64,000 nt of DNA, from assembly GCA_900543415.1 (NCBI GenBank), contig UQRE01000003.1:1-64000 (forward strand). Direction: 5' to 3'. Shown here piece after piece: positions 1-7,338 of this stretch (positions within the stretch are counted from its first letter, which is position 1; every line of letters starts with the position of its first letter). Source of the DNA: an uncultured Dorea sp. (GTDB taxonomy: Bacteria; Bacillota; Clostridia; Lachnospirales; Lachnospiraceae). Made by a program: the position numbers and the translations under genes. Under the pieces are notes generated by a model. That model was not told the DNA's origin. It made no database searches and saw nothing but the letters and a program-made list of their open reading frames with translations.

Positions 1-240
1 GCTTGGGATGGTAACTTCATAAAGCAGGTACCGCCTGGAAACAGGCGGTATTGCCAAACTGACTGGTGACAGAAAGTTAAGCAAACGAGCGTCAACTGAT
101 GTGAGCAGTTTAATGACAGCTCATGAAATCACTAACAACTAATGTTTTAATTCTTTCTCAAATGAGCCAAAAAGTCAAGAACTTTACTTTTCTCCTTTAA
201 TTTAAAAAAGTGGAACTCAAAATATTTTCGTAGAACTATA
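1..240 (+). ncRNA. 3' part of an unidentified structured RNA (left edge, partial)
   Basis: No convincing reading frame lies here. The first 125 bases hold three consecutive hairpins: a 9-bp stem TACCGCCTG/CAGGCGGTA closed by a GAAA tetraloop (29-50), a weaker TTGCCA/TGGTGA stem with wobble pairs (51-69), and a nested stem GAGC-TCA-ACTG/CAGT-TGA-GCTC (87-122). An AT-rich stretch follows, then a + strand terminator at about 290-335. I infer the end of a + strand noncoding RNA cut by the window edge. I checked for RNase P, tmRNA and SRP RNA 3' signatures by eye and saw none, so the class is unknown. A short open frame (1-66) could instead be the tail of a protein. Confidence 0.35.
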
Positions 241-270
241 CCTTAACATTTGTTACATTGGCACATAAAA

Positions 271-335
271 AAGTGTCTCCGACACTTCAACTCCCCTTCC
301 CCTCACTCTTGAGGGGTTAGGGGTTTCTTTTTCTC
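271..335 (+). terminator. Double-hairpin rho-independent terminator
   Basis: A small hairpin AAGTGTC-tcc-GACACTT (271-287) is followed by a longer one, CTCCCCT-t-CCCCTCA / TGAGGGG-tt-AGGGG (291-323), and then a T-rich tail (TTTCTTTTTC). Orientation of the tail indicates termination of a transcript entering from the left edge on the + strand. Confidence 0.65.
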
Positions 336-513
336 TCATTTTCCCTCATAATAGTCTTATGAATGTTTTATATTTTTTTGTATAACACTTACAATTTTTT
401 ATTCAACAAAACTATTTTCTGTAAATTCAAAAACTTAAAAATACGCTATTTCTCCGCACAAAAAAATCACCGTCCCCGCGGCTCTCAAGTCCGCAAAAAC
501 AGCGATTTCCTAC

Positions 514-586
514 TGCGCGATCAGGGGTTCGAACCCTGGACACCCTGATTAAGAGTCAGGTGCTCTACCAACTGAGCTAATCGCGC
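514..586 (-). tRNA. tRNA-Lys (CTT anticodon)
   Basis: The reverse complement folds as a complete cloverleaf: acceptor stem GCGCGAT/ATCGCGC, D-arm TAGCTCAGTTGGTAGAGCA, anticodon stem CCTGA/TCAGG with loop CTCTTAA (anticodon CTT, reads AAG), T-arm with GGTTCGAACCC, discriminator A. CCA is not encoded, so the tail must be added by the CCA-adding enzyme encoded at 46727-48052. A promoter lies about 43 bases upstream. Confidence 0.96.
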
Positions 587-628
587 ATGCGTTATTTAGT
601 TTTGTCACTTCTTTATGACGCAAAAATT

Positions 629-657
629 ATTATATAGTATACCTTTTAAAAAAGCAA
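629..657 (-). promoter_or_regulatory. Promoter of tRNA-Lys
   Basis: On the - strand TTGCTT (652-657) is followed after exactly 17 bases by TATAAT (629-634). It points at the tRNA, leaving a leader of roughly 35 bases to be trimmed by RNase P. Confidence 0.75.
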
Positions 658-789
658 GTGTTTTTTTATATTTTTTACTGTTTTTGTCAACTTCTTCAAC
701 TTTTTTTCTAATTTCCCGTTAAAACCTTTCAGATCTACGCATATTCTTTTTACTCCTCTCATACAATTTACTAACGGGAGGTTGGCATT

Positions 790-1320
790 ATGTATTTCTC
801 TTCAAAAAAGTTATTTGAAAAAGATATTTTCCTACAGGACAAGCTATCTATATTAACAGTAATCATACTGGGAAGCCTGTCACATTTTCTATATGAATTT
901 TCCGGGAAGTGCGTTATCTTTGCATTGGTTTGTCCGGTCAATGAATCCGTATGGGAACATTTAAAACTTTTATTTTTCCCGTTTCTTCTTATTACGATTT
1001 TAAACTGGTGTCAAATGCGCCCTCCGATTCTGTCCTTTTTCTATCATCGTTTTCTCGGTGCCGTCTGTGGTATGTTTGCAACACTGACGCTTTTCTACAC
1101 TTATACCGGTATCATCGGAAGACACTTTTTAATTGCCGATCTTATTATTTTTGTTTTCAGCATCATTTTTGCGTTTTATATGAGCCAATCTTTCCAGAGA
1201 AAGCGACTTCTCCCTCCTACACAAGAAGTCGTTTTCTCTCTATGGATTTTATTATCAATATGCTTTTTCGTCTTTACTTGCTATCCACCGGATATTGCTC
1301 TGTTTTTTCCGCCACAATGA
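790..1320 (+). CDS. DUF6512-like integral membrane protein
   Basis: A 176-residue hydrophobic protein with about five predicted membrane segments (near residues 20-40, 55-75, 85-107, 113-130, 147-170). The stretch PVNESVWEHLKLLFFP after the first segment is the recognisable signature of the DUF6512 family as I remember it; function unknown. The start is well supported by GGGAGG seven to eight bases before ATG. It stands alone on the + strand, and the next gene begins about 100 bases further on. Its AT-rich base use matches the neighbourhood. The family call rests on recall of the motif, not on a search. Confidence 0.7.
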   Translation: MYFSSKKLFEKDIFLQDKLSILTVIILGSLSHFLYEFSGKCVIFALVCPVNESVWEHLKLLFFPFLLITILNWCQMRPPILSFFYHRFLGAVCGMFATLTLFYTYTGIIGRHFLIADLIIFVFSIIFAFYMSQSFQRKRLLPPTQEVVFSLWILLSICFFVFTCYPPDIALFFPPQ

Positions 1321-1419
1321 TTTTAATTCTTTCAACTCTTCCACCTTCTATACTTTTTTCAGAATTCATAGTATAATTTCCTTAAATTATAATTCATATT
1401 ATCGAAAGGAAGTGTTACT

Positions 1420-2118
1420 ATGCAGAATACCATTTCCTGCAAAATTGAACATCATGCCATTCTTTTTGCCCTCCTCGCTAAAGAAGCTATTTTAGAGTGC
1501 GGAGACGTCGGAAAAGAAGCAATTCTCGAAGGCATGACTACATATGGTAATGAGAGAGGAGCGCGCATGGCTGCCAACGCTCTGGCTCACGGTGACGAGC
1601 TGAACACTATGGCAAATCAAGCCTACGGAGAATGGAAGCCTGATTACGAAGGGCAAATGGAGTTTGGACAGCTGAGAACTCAGCCCACATTACAGACTTA
1701 CGTTTCAAAATGTGCCTGGTGTGACGCTTGGAAAAAGCACAATCTTACAGAATACGGTAAATATTATTGTGTCAATGTTGACAACGCTGTTTACCAAGGT
1801 TTTCGCTCTGACTTTGTCTGCACGCCTACAACTACTTCTTTGAGTTGGGGCGGCGAACGCTGTGAATTTGACTGGGTCTATCCTTTAACCGATGAGGAAA
1901 ATGAACTTCTCGCCGCAAAGAAAAAAGAGCTTGGCACTTCCTGTATGAAAGATTTTAATTACCATACCGCCCACCTAAAATATACGATTTCAAAAACACT
2001 GATCGACAAACTCGGCGAAGCCGGACAAAAGATTGTTGACCGCGCTTTAAAAGACTATGTAGATACATTTGGTCAGGAATATCTGGATGTTCTTGACGGT
2101 GTCTATCCGGGAAACTAA
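1420..2118 (+). CDS. L-2-amino-thiazoline-4-carboxylic acid hydrolase family protein
   Basis: A 232-residue soluble protein. The N-terminal helical part (HHAILFALLAKEAILECG, then GKEAILEGMTTYGNERGARMA) is typical of the ATC-hydrolase family, whose founding Pseudomonas enzyme opens a thiazoline ring during conversion of D,L-ATC to L-cysteine. The middle has a conserved-looking CAWCDAWKKH and the C-terminal half an HTAHLKYT motif. The start has a GAAAGGAAG ribosome site eight bases upstream. No other genes of that cysteine pathway are nearby; in gut Firmicutes the family is common and its true substrate is not established, so the enzymatic name is by family only. The gene ends just before a terminator shared with the V-ATPase operon. 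Confidence 0.7.
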   Translation: MQNTISCKIEHHAILFALLAKEAILECGDVGKEAILEGMTTYGNERGARMAANALAHGDELNTMANQAYGEWKPDYEGQMEFGQLRTQPTLQTYVSKCAWCDAWKKHNLTEYGKYYCVNVDNAVYQGFRSDFVCTPTTTSLSWGGERCEFDWVYPLTDEENELLAAKKKELGTSCMKDFNYHTAHLKYTISKTLIDKLGEAGQKIVDRALKDYVDTFGQEYLDVLDGVYPGN

Positions 2119-2122
2119 CCCC

Positions 2123-2160
2123 AAAAAAAGGAACCCGGCTTCAAGCCGAGTTCCTTCTCT
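2123..2160. terminator. Bidirectional terminator
   Basis: The hairpin GGAAC-c-CGGCTT/AAGCCG-a-GTTCC (2130-2154) has an A-run on its left and a T-rich stretch on its right. It sits between the convergent ATC-hydrolase-like gene (+) and the last gene of the V-ATPase operon (-) and can serve both. Confidence 0.8.
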
Positions 2161-2775
2161 TTATCCCTTCATTTTCTTGATTACTTTCAGTCTGGTAAAT
2201 TCTTCTCTTTCTTTCTCTTCCAACGCATTGTTGATTGTATATACAAGATTTGTATACATTGGAATCGTAATGTTTTTAAGGGCATTGGCACGCTTTTGTG
2301 TCTTCTTAATATTGGTAGCAAGACGGTATGCCGCATTTTCCACTTCTGACAATTTCAATGTCAGTTCTTTCACTTCACGAAATGCTTCTCGCGCAATATC
2401 AATAGATTCGTGAGTTGTTCCAAAGGAATATGTCAGCACATTTTTCTTGTCATCATGTTTTACATGTGGAATCTCCGTTCCCATAATACTTCTTGTCTGA
2501 ATTCGAACCGAATCTTCAATCGGAACTGTAAATGCAAGTTCTTCAACTTTACTGATTCCATGTTCGATATTCGCCCTCTGAAGACATGCGTATGCTTTCG
2601 TAAATGTCGTGTCGATCTTCTCCTGTATATCCTTGGCTTCATCGATCAACGTCATCAGCTCTTTCAGAAGAATATTCCTTTTTTTATCCATCAAATCATA
2701 GCCCTGATGCGCCAATGCAAGTGAATTCTTCGCCAGCATCAGGTTACCTTTTGTAGGAAATTCCCGCGGGTCCAT
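2161..2775 (-). CDS. atpD: V-type ATP synthase subunit D
   Basis: Subunit D (204 residues) is the central rotor shaft that links the A3B3 head to the membrane c-ring. The protein opens with the family signature NLMLAKNSLALAHQGYDLMDKKRNIL and is two long helices (about residues 10-80 and 125-200), with the short beta region DSVRIQTRSIMGTEIPHV between them. Length is normal for the family. AGGAGG lies six bases before ATG. It is the last gene of the nine-gene operon, 22 bases after subunit B. Confidence 0.95.
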   Translation of the reverse strand: MDPREFPTKGNLMLAKNSLALAHQGYDLMDKKRNILLKELMTLIDEAKDIQEKIDTTFTKAYACLQRANIEHGISKVEELAFTVPIEDSVRIQTRSIMGTEIPHVKHDDKKNVLTYSFGTTHESIDIAREAFREVKELTLKLSEVENAAYRLATNIKKTQKRANALKNITIPMYTNLVYTINNALEEKEREEFTRLKVIKKMKG

Positions 2776-2797
2776 ACACTGCCTCCTTTCGCAGCCG

Positions 2798-4180
2798 CTA
2801 GTTTGCTTCGCCTTGATAGTATTTATCGATCAGTTTTGTATCAATTCTGTCTAACTCTTCCTTCGGCAGAAGTCCCAGAAGCTCCCATCCAAGATTCAAT
2901 GTGTCCAGAATCGTTCTATTCTCAGTTGGTCCCTGACCAATATATCTTTTCTCAAATTCTTCACCGAATTTCAGATATTTCTTATCGATCGGAGACAGTT
3001 CATCCTCACCGATAACAGAAGCCAGATTTCTTGCCTCTCCTACTTTTGCGTAAGAAGAGAACAACTGGTTTGCCAGATCCTGATGATCTTCTCTTGTGTA
3101 TCCCGCTCCGATACCGTCTTTCATAAGACGTGACAGAGACGGTAAGATACTGATCGGCGGATACACTGCCTGCCCGTGGAGATTACGGTCCAATACAATC
3201 TGCCCCTCTGTAATATATCCGGTAAGGTCCGGGATCGGATGTGTAATATCATCGTTTGGCATCGTCAGAATCGGAAGCTGTGTCACAGATCCGGTTGAAT
3301 CTTCTACAATACCCGCACGCTCATAAATCGTTGCAAGCTCACTGTACAAGTAGCCCGGATATCCTTTTCTTGACGGGATCTCTCCTCTGGAAGATGAAAC
3401 TTCACGCATCGCCTCTGCAAAAGAAGTCATATCTGTCAAAATAACCAAAATATGCATATTGCATTCAAACGCAAGATATTCCGCAACTGTCAATGCAACC
3501 TTGGGTGTGATCAGACGTTCTACCACCGGATCATTTGCCAGATTTAAGAACATACACACGTGATCAGATACTCCGCTTTCCTCAAATGTTTTCTGGAAGA
3601 ACTCTGCCACGTCATGTTTTACACCCATTGCACCGAACACAACTGCGAATTCTCCTTCCGCGTCATCCCCCAGCGAAGCCTGCTTAACAATCTGGGCAGC
3701 CAGCTGGTCATGCGGAAGTCCATTTCCGGAAAAGATTGGAAGCTTCTGACCACGAATCAAAGTGGTCAAACCATCAATCGCAGAAATACCTGTGCGAATG
3801 TAGTTTCTTGGATATTCACGTTTTACAGGATTCAACGGGAGTCCATTAACATCACGCTTATCCGCTGCATTTAGCGGGCCGAGATGGTCGATCGGACGGC
3901 CGATTCCATCAAATGTACGTCCCAGCATATCCGGTGACACGGACACTTCCATCGGATGTCCGGTAAGCTTCGTATGCGTGTTGACAAGAGACATGTTGTC
4001 TGTTCCTTCAAACACCTGAATGATTGCTTTATCTTCATTCAACTCTACGATACGCCCCATCTTGCGGATATTTCCATCTACAACGAATTCTACAATTTCA
4101 TCAAAAAACGCATCCTGTACGCCTTCCAGCGCAACCAGAGGACCGTTAATATTACTTAAGCCAAGATATTCAATTGCCAT
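2798..4180 (-). CDS. atpB: V-type ATP synthase subunit B
   Basis: Subunit B (460 residues) is the non-catalytic nucleotide-site partner of subunit A in the hexameric head. Recognisable blocks: N-terminal beta barrel with VALEGV and GRIVELNEDKAIIQVFEGT, the RGQKLPIFSGNGLPHDQLAAQI region where a true Walker A is absent, and SYLGYPGYLYSELATIYERAG-type sequence in the C-terminal half. GGAGG precedes ATG by eight bases. It begins 14 bases after the end of subunit A, consistent with equal translation. Confidence 0.97.
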   Translation of the reverse strand: MAIEYLGLSNINGPLVALEGVQDAFFDEIVEFVVDGNIRKMGRIVELNEDKAIIQVFEGTDNMSLVNTHTKLTGHPMEVSVSPDMLGRTFDGIGRPIDHLGPLNAADKRDVNGLPLNPVKREYPRNYIRTGISAIDGLTTLIRGQKLPIFSGNGLPHDQLAAQIVKQASLGDDAEGEFAVVFGAMGVKHDVAEFFQKTFEESGVSDHVCMFLNLANDPVVERLITPKVALTVAEYLAFECNMHILVILTDMTSFAEAMREVSSSRGEIPSRKGYPGYLYSELATIYERAGIVEDSTGSVTQLPILTMPNDDITHPIPDLTGYITEGQIVLDRNLHGQAVYPPISILPSLSRLMKDGIGAGYTREDHQDLANQLFSSYAKVGEARNLASVIGEDELSPIDKKYLKFGEEFEKRYIGQGPTENRTILDTLNLGWELLGLLPKEELDRIDTKLIDKYYQGEAN

Positions 4181-4194
4181 AATCAGTCCCTCCT

Positions 4195-5967
4195 TTACGC
4201 GTTTTTCTCGATGACTCTGTTATAGAATTCATCGATTTGCAATTTATACATATCCAACATCTGCAGATTATCATTTGGCACATCATATTTAATCGCGATC
4301 ACTTTATCGAAGATTCCCTCTGCCTTCAGTACAGACATCGGCATTCCCATAGCAACCAGCTTTCTGCTGGTTTTATACAGATACAGGATCACATCCATCA
4401 TTTTAAACTGCTTCTCCATTGATACACAAGTATCATCCTTATGGAATGCGTTCTGCTGCAAAAATCCAAGACGAATCACTCTGGCAATCTCAAGGATCAG
4501 CTTCTGATCATCAGGGAGTACGTCTCCGCCGATCAGTTTTACAATTTCCATAAGACTGCTCTCCTGATTGAGAAGTGACATCAGACGATTTCGGTAATCG
4601 ACGAATTTCGGCGATACATTTTCAAAATACCATCCGCTCAGGTCGTTTAAATATTCGCTGTAACTGGACAGCCAATGAATTGCCGGGAAATGTCTTGCAT
4701 AGGCAAGGGATTTATCAAGTCCCCAGAAACACCGCACAAAACGTTTCGTATTCTGTGTGACCGGCTCCGAGAAGTCACCGCCCTGAGGAGATACTGCTCC
4801 GATAATAGACACCGAACCGGTTGCCCCGTTCAGCGTCTGCATCATTCCCGCGCGCTCATAGAACGCAGACAGTCTGGATGCCAGATACGCCGGAAATCCT
4901 TCTTCTGCCGGCATCTCTTCCAGACGCCCTGACAGCTCACGCAGAGCCTCTGCCCAACGGGAAGTAGAGTCTGCCATAATCGCCACATCATAGCCCATGT
5001 CCCGGTAATACTCCGCCAGTGTAAGCCCTGTATAAATAGAGGCTTCACGGGCTGCCACCGGCATATTGGATGTATTGGCGATCAATGTAGTACGGTCCAT
5101 CAGAGGATTGCCGCTCTTCGGGTCGATCAACTCTGAAAATTCTTCCAGAACCTGTGTCATCTCATTTCCACGCTCTCCGCAGCCGATATAAATGATAATA
5201 TCCGCATCGGACCATTTTGCGATCTGATGCTGCGTCATCGTCTTACCTGTTCCGAAACCACCCGGAATTGCTGCTGTTCCTCCCTTTGCGATCGGGAACA
5301 TTGTATCCAGAATACGCTGACCTGTAATCAAAGGCACGCTTGCCGGATATCTCTTATGCACCGGTCTTGGCACACGAATCGGCCATTTCTGCGTCATTGT
5401 CAGCTCTTTCTTTCCACCATCTGTCAATTCGATTGTCACAAGCACGTCATCAATTGTATATTGTCCATCTTCCACAACGGATACGACTACACCATCTACG
5501 TTCGGAGGCACCATACATTTGTGTACGATCGCGCGAGTCTCCGGTACTTCTGCAATGATCGTTCCTCCGTGAACTGTATCACCGACCGCAACGGTGATAT
5601 GGGTATCCCACAATCTGGTGCGGTCCAGAAAATCTACGTTAGCTCCACGGGTGATAAAAGAACCGCCGGTATCTGCGATCCGCTCCAGCGGTCTTTCAAT
5701 ACCGTCAAAAATGTTGTCAAGAATTCCGGGAGCCAGCGTGACTGACACTGCATCACCGGAAGATACCACTTCCTCGCCCGGACGAAGTCCTGATGTCTCT
5801 TCATACACCTGAATCGTTGTCAGATTTTTATCGAGAGAAATAACTTCTCCAACCAGACGTTCCTTCCCGACATATACCATTTCTGACATTTTAAACTCAT
5901 ATTTTCCTTTTAAATAGATAACGGGACCATTGATGCCGTAGATCTTTCCTGTCTTTACACTATCCAA
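4195..5967 (-). CDS. atpA: V-type ATP synthase catalytic subunit A
   Basis: Subunit A hydrolyses or makes ATP. The sequence shows the long A-type insertion after the beta barrel, the P-loop GGFGTGKTMTQ, the catalytic GCGERGNEM block, and the SRWAEALRELSGRLEEMPAEEGFPAYL region. I place the start at a TTG (5967): GGAGG lies eight bases upstream and the resulting 590 residues match the family, whereas the longest frame adds 21 unrelated residues. The start overlaps the end of subunit E by eight bases, which suggests translational coupling. Confidence 0.96.
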   Translation of the reverse strand: MDSVKTGKIYGINGPVIYLKGKYEFKMSEMVYVGKERLVGEVISLDKNLTTIQVYEETSGLRPGEEVVSSGDAVSVTLAPGILDNIFDGIERPLERIADTGGSFITRGANVDFLDRTRLWDTHITVAVGDTVHGGTIIAEVPETRAIVHKCMVPPNVDGVVVSVVEDGQYTIDDVLVTIELTDGGKKELTMTQKWPIRVPRPVHKRYPASVPLITGQRILDTMFPIAKGGTAAIPGGFGTGKTMTQHQIAKWSDADIIIYIGCGERGNEMTQVLEEFSELIDPKSGNPLMDRTTLIANTSNMPVAAREASIYTGLTLAEYYRDMGYDVAIMADSTSRWAEALRELSGRLEEMPAEEGFPAYLASRLSAFYERAGMMQTLNGATGSVSIIGAVSPQGGDFSEPVTQNTKRFVRCFWGLDKSLAYARHFPAIHWLSSYSEYLNDLSGWYFENVSPKFVDYRNRLMSLLNQESSLMEIVKLIGGDVLPDDQKLILEIARVIRLGFLQQNAFHKDDTCVSMEKQFKMMDVILYLYKTSRKLVAMGMPMSVLKAEGIFDKVIAIKYDVPNDNLQMLDMYKLQIDEFYNRVIEKNA

Positions 5968-6547
5968 TTCCCGCACCTCCCTTGAACAAGAAATTATGGT
6001 ACTCATTTTCCAGCGCACCCTTATAGGCATGATCGATCAGGATATTCTTCTCATGGATCACCGCGCGGATACCACCGACAAAATCTTCTGTGCTGATTGT
6101 AAGCTTCATACCTGTATCCTTTTCCAGATACTCTTTTTTATCTGCGTCCGTCTGATTAATATAAATCGTCATCTCTTCCCCGTCCGCAAATCTTGCAGCC
6201 TTCTCAATATATTTTTCAAGAAGTTCAAGATATTCTTCTGTTTTCATAAAATTCTGAAGCTCTTCTTCCACTTCTGCAAACAGAGCTTTTTTCAAAAGCT
6301 TATGCTTCTTCCCTGCTTCCCGCTTCATTTCAAGCTGCGCTTTGGACACTGCCATATTCAGCTGCTGGCGGGTACTTACAGTCTCAGACTTGATACGAAG
6401 CTCAGACTGATGCTTTCTTTCTAATTTATGCTGTTCAAACACTCCGCGCAGTGCATCCTCATGGCGTTTCATAATGGCATTTTCCTCTGCCCTTGCTTCT
6501 TCCATAGCTGCTACGCGCAAATGTAAGATCTTCTCTTCTAAGGTCAA
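5960..6547 (-). CDS. atpE: V-type ATP synthase subunit E
   Basis: Peripheral stalk subunit, about 195 residues, mostly a charged N-terminal helix (residues 1-110, rich in E, K, R, A) followed by a small globular domain containing GGIRAVIHEKNILIDH. A TTG start at 6547 is favoured because GAGG lies eight bases upstream; a GTG nine bases earlier overlaps that Shine-Dalgarno sequence. The gene lies between subunits F and A, overlapping A by eight bases. The stator role, pairing with the G/H subunit at 10327-10638, is known for the family. Confidence 0.9.
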   Translation of the reverse strand: MTLEEKILHLRVAAMEEARAEENAIMKRHEDALRGVFEQHKLERKHQSELRIKSETVSTRQQLNMAVSKAQLEMKREAGKKHKLLKKALFAEVEEELQNFMKTEEYLELLEKYIEKAARFADGEEMTIYINQTDADKKEYLEKDTGMKLTISTEDFVGGIRAVIHEKNILIDHAYKGALENEYHNFLFKGGAGIG

Positions 6548-6563
6548 AAATGTCACCTCTTCT

Positions 6564-6872
6564 CTACAGTTTCAAACCAATTGCCTCATTTACATAGGAT
6601 GTGATAAAGTCTTTTCTACGTCCGGTTCCGTGTCTGTCAGGAATCTCAATCAATAGCGGCATGGTACGTTCCATACGAATCTCATTGATCAGATCCGGGA
6701 ACTCCCGCCCGAACTTCTCTGTGAGCAGGATCACCCCTACCTCTTTATCGTCCATGGCAGTTTCGATGGCAGTACGAAGTGCTCCTCTTTCATGCACTAC
6801 AATGCCGTCCACACCTGCCAGCCGCATTCCTGTCAGCGTATCCACATTATCACTGATCAGATACATCTTCAT
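6564..6872 (-). CDS. atpF: V-type ATP synthase subunit F
   Basis: Small rotor subunit of 102 residues that binds subunit D. The N-terminal MYLISDNVDTLTGMRLAGVDG and the middle GVILLTEKFGREFPDLI are characteristic of the family Rossmann-like fold. The ATG follows the stop of subunit K after one base and has only a weak ribosome site, so it is probably translated by coupling from the K gene. Confidence 0.93.
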   Translation of the reverse strand: MKMYLISDNVDTLTGMRLAGVDGIVVHERGALRTAIETAMDDKEVGVILLTEKFGREFPDLINEIRMERTMPLLIEIPDRHGTGRRKDFITSYVNEAIGLKL

Positions 6873-6873
6873 C

Positions 6874-7308
6874 TTACAATTTACCTAAGATCATGAAGGA
6901 GATGATCAGTCCGTACAGACATACACCTTCTGCAAGACCTACGAAGATCAGTGATTTACCAAGTGCACTGGAATCCTCACTGATTGCACCAAGCGCTGCT
7001 GATGCGGCACTTGCTACGGCAATACCACCGCCCACACAAGATAAACCGGTTGAAAGTGCTGCGGCAAGGTAACCAAATCCGGTTGCGTTAGATGCTGCTG
7101 TTCCTGCTGCCTCTGCTGCCTGAACCGGATCTCCACTAAACATCATAATACCGGCAATCACAAATGCACTGAAATAAAAGAACGCATTTGCTCCGATCGC
7201 TCTTTTGTAACGCTTCTTTGTTTTCTCTCCAAGAAGAAAATAACCGAATGGAATCACAATGCCAAGTACAAGGGCTCCGATAAGTAATAATTTTACTGCT
7301 AATGTCAT
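6874..7308 (-). CDS. atpK: V-type ATP synthase membrane subunit K (c-ring)
   Basis: Rotor ring proteolipid, 144 residues with four membrane helices (about 5-25, 38-58, 78-109, 117-141), that is, two fused hairpins. The second hairpin holds the ion-binding glutamate (E127 in VGLAEGVCLYG); the first hairpin carries no acidic residue within its helices, so each monomer appears to have one ion site, as in other V-type K subunits. Whether the ion is H+ or Na+ cannot be decided safely by eye. AGGAGG precedes ATG by ten bases. Confidence 0.93.
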   Translation of the reverse strand: MTLAVKLLLIGALVLGIVIPFGYFLLGEKTKKRYKRAIGANAFFYFSAFVIAGIMMFSGDPVQAAEAAGTAASNATGFGYLAAALSTGLSCVGGGIAVASAASAALGAISEDSSALGKSLIFVGLAEGVCLYGLIISFMILGKL

Positions 7309-7338
7309 GATTTTATATCCTCCTTAATCTATGCAATA

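Noticed and set aside
363..548. 61-residue + strand frame overlapping tRNA-Lys
   Set aside because: It runs antisense into the tRNA, has no ribosome site and low-complexity Phe/Asn/Lys composition.
430..590. tRNA-Lys 3' end considered as an attachment site of an integrated element
   Set aside because: No integrase gene and no direct repeat of the tRNA end found in the window.
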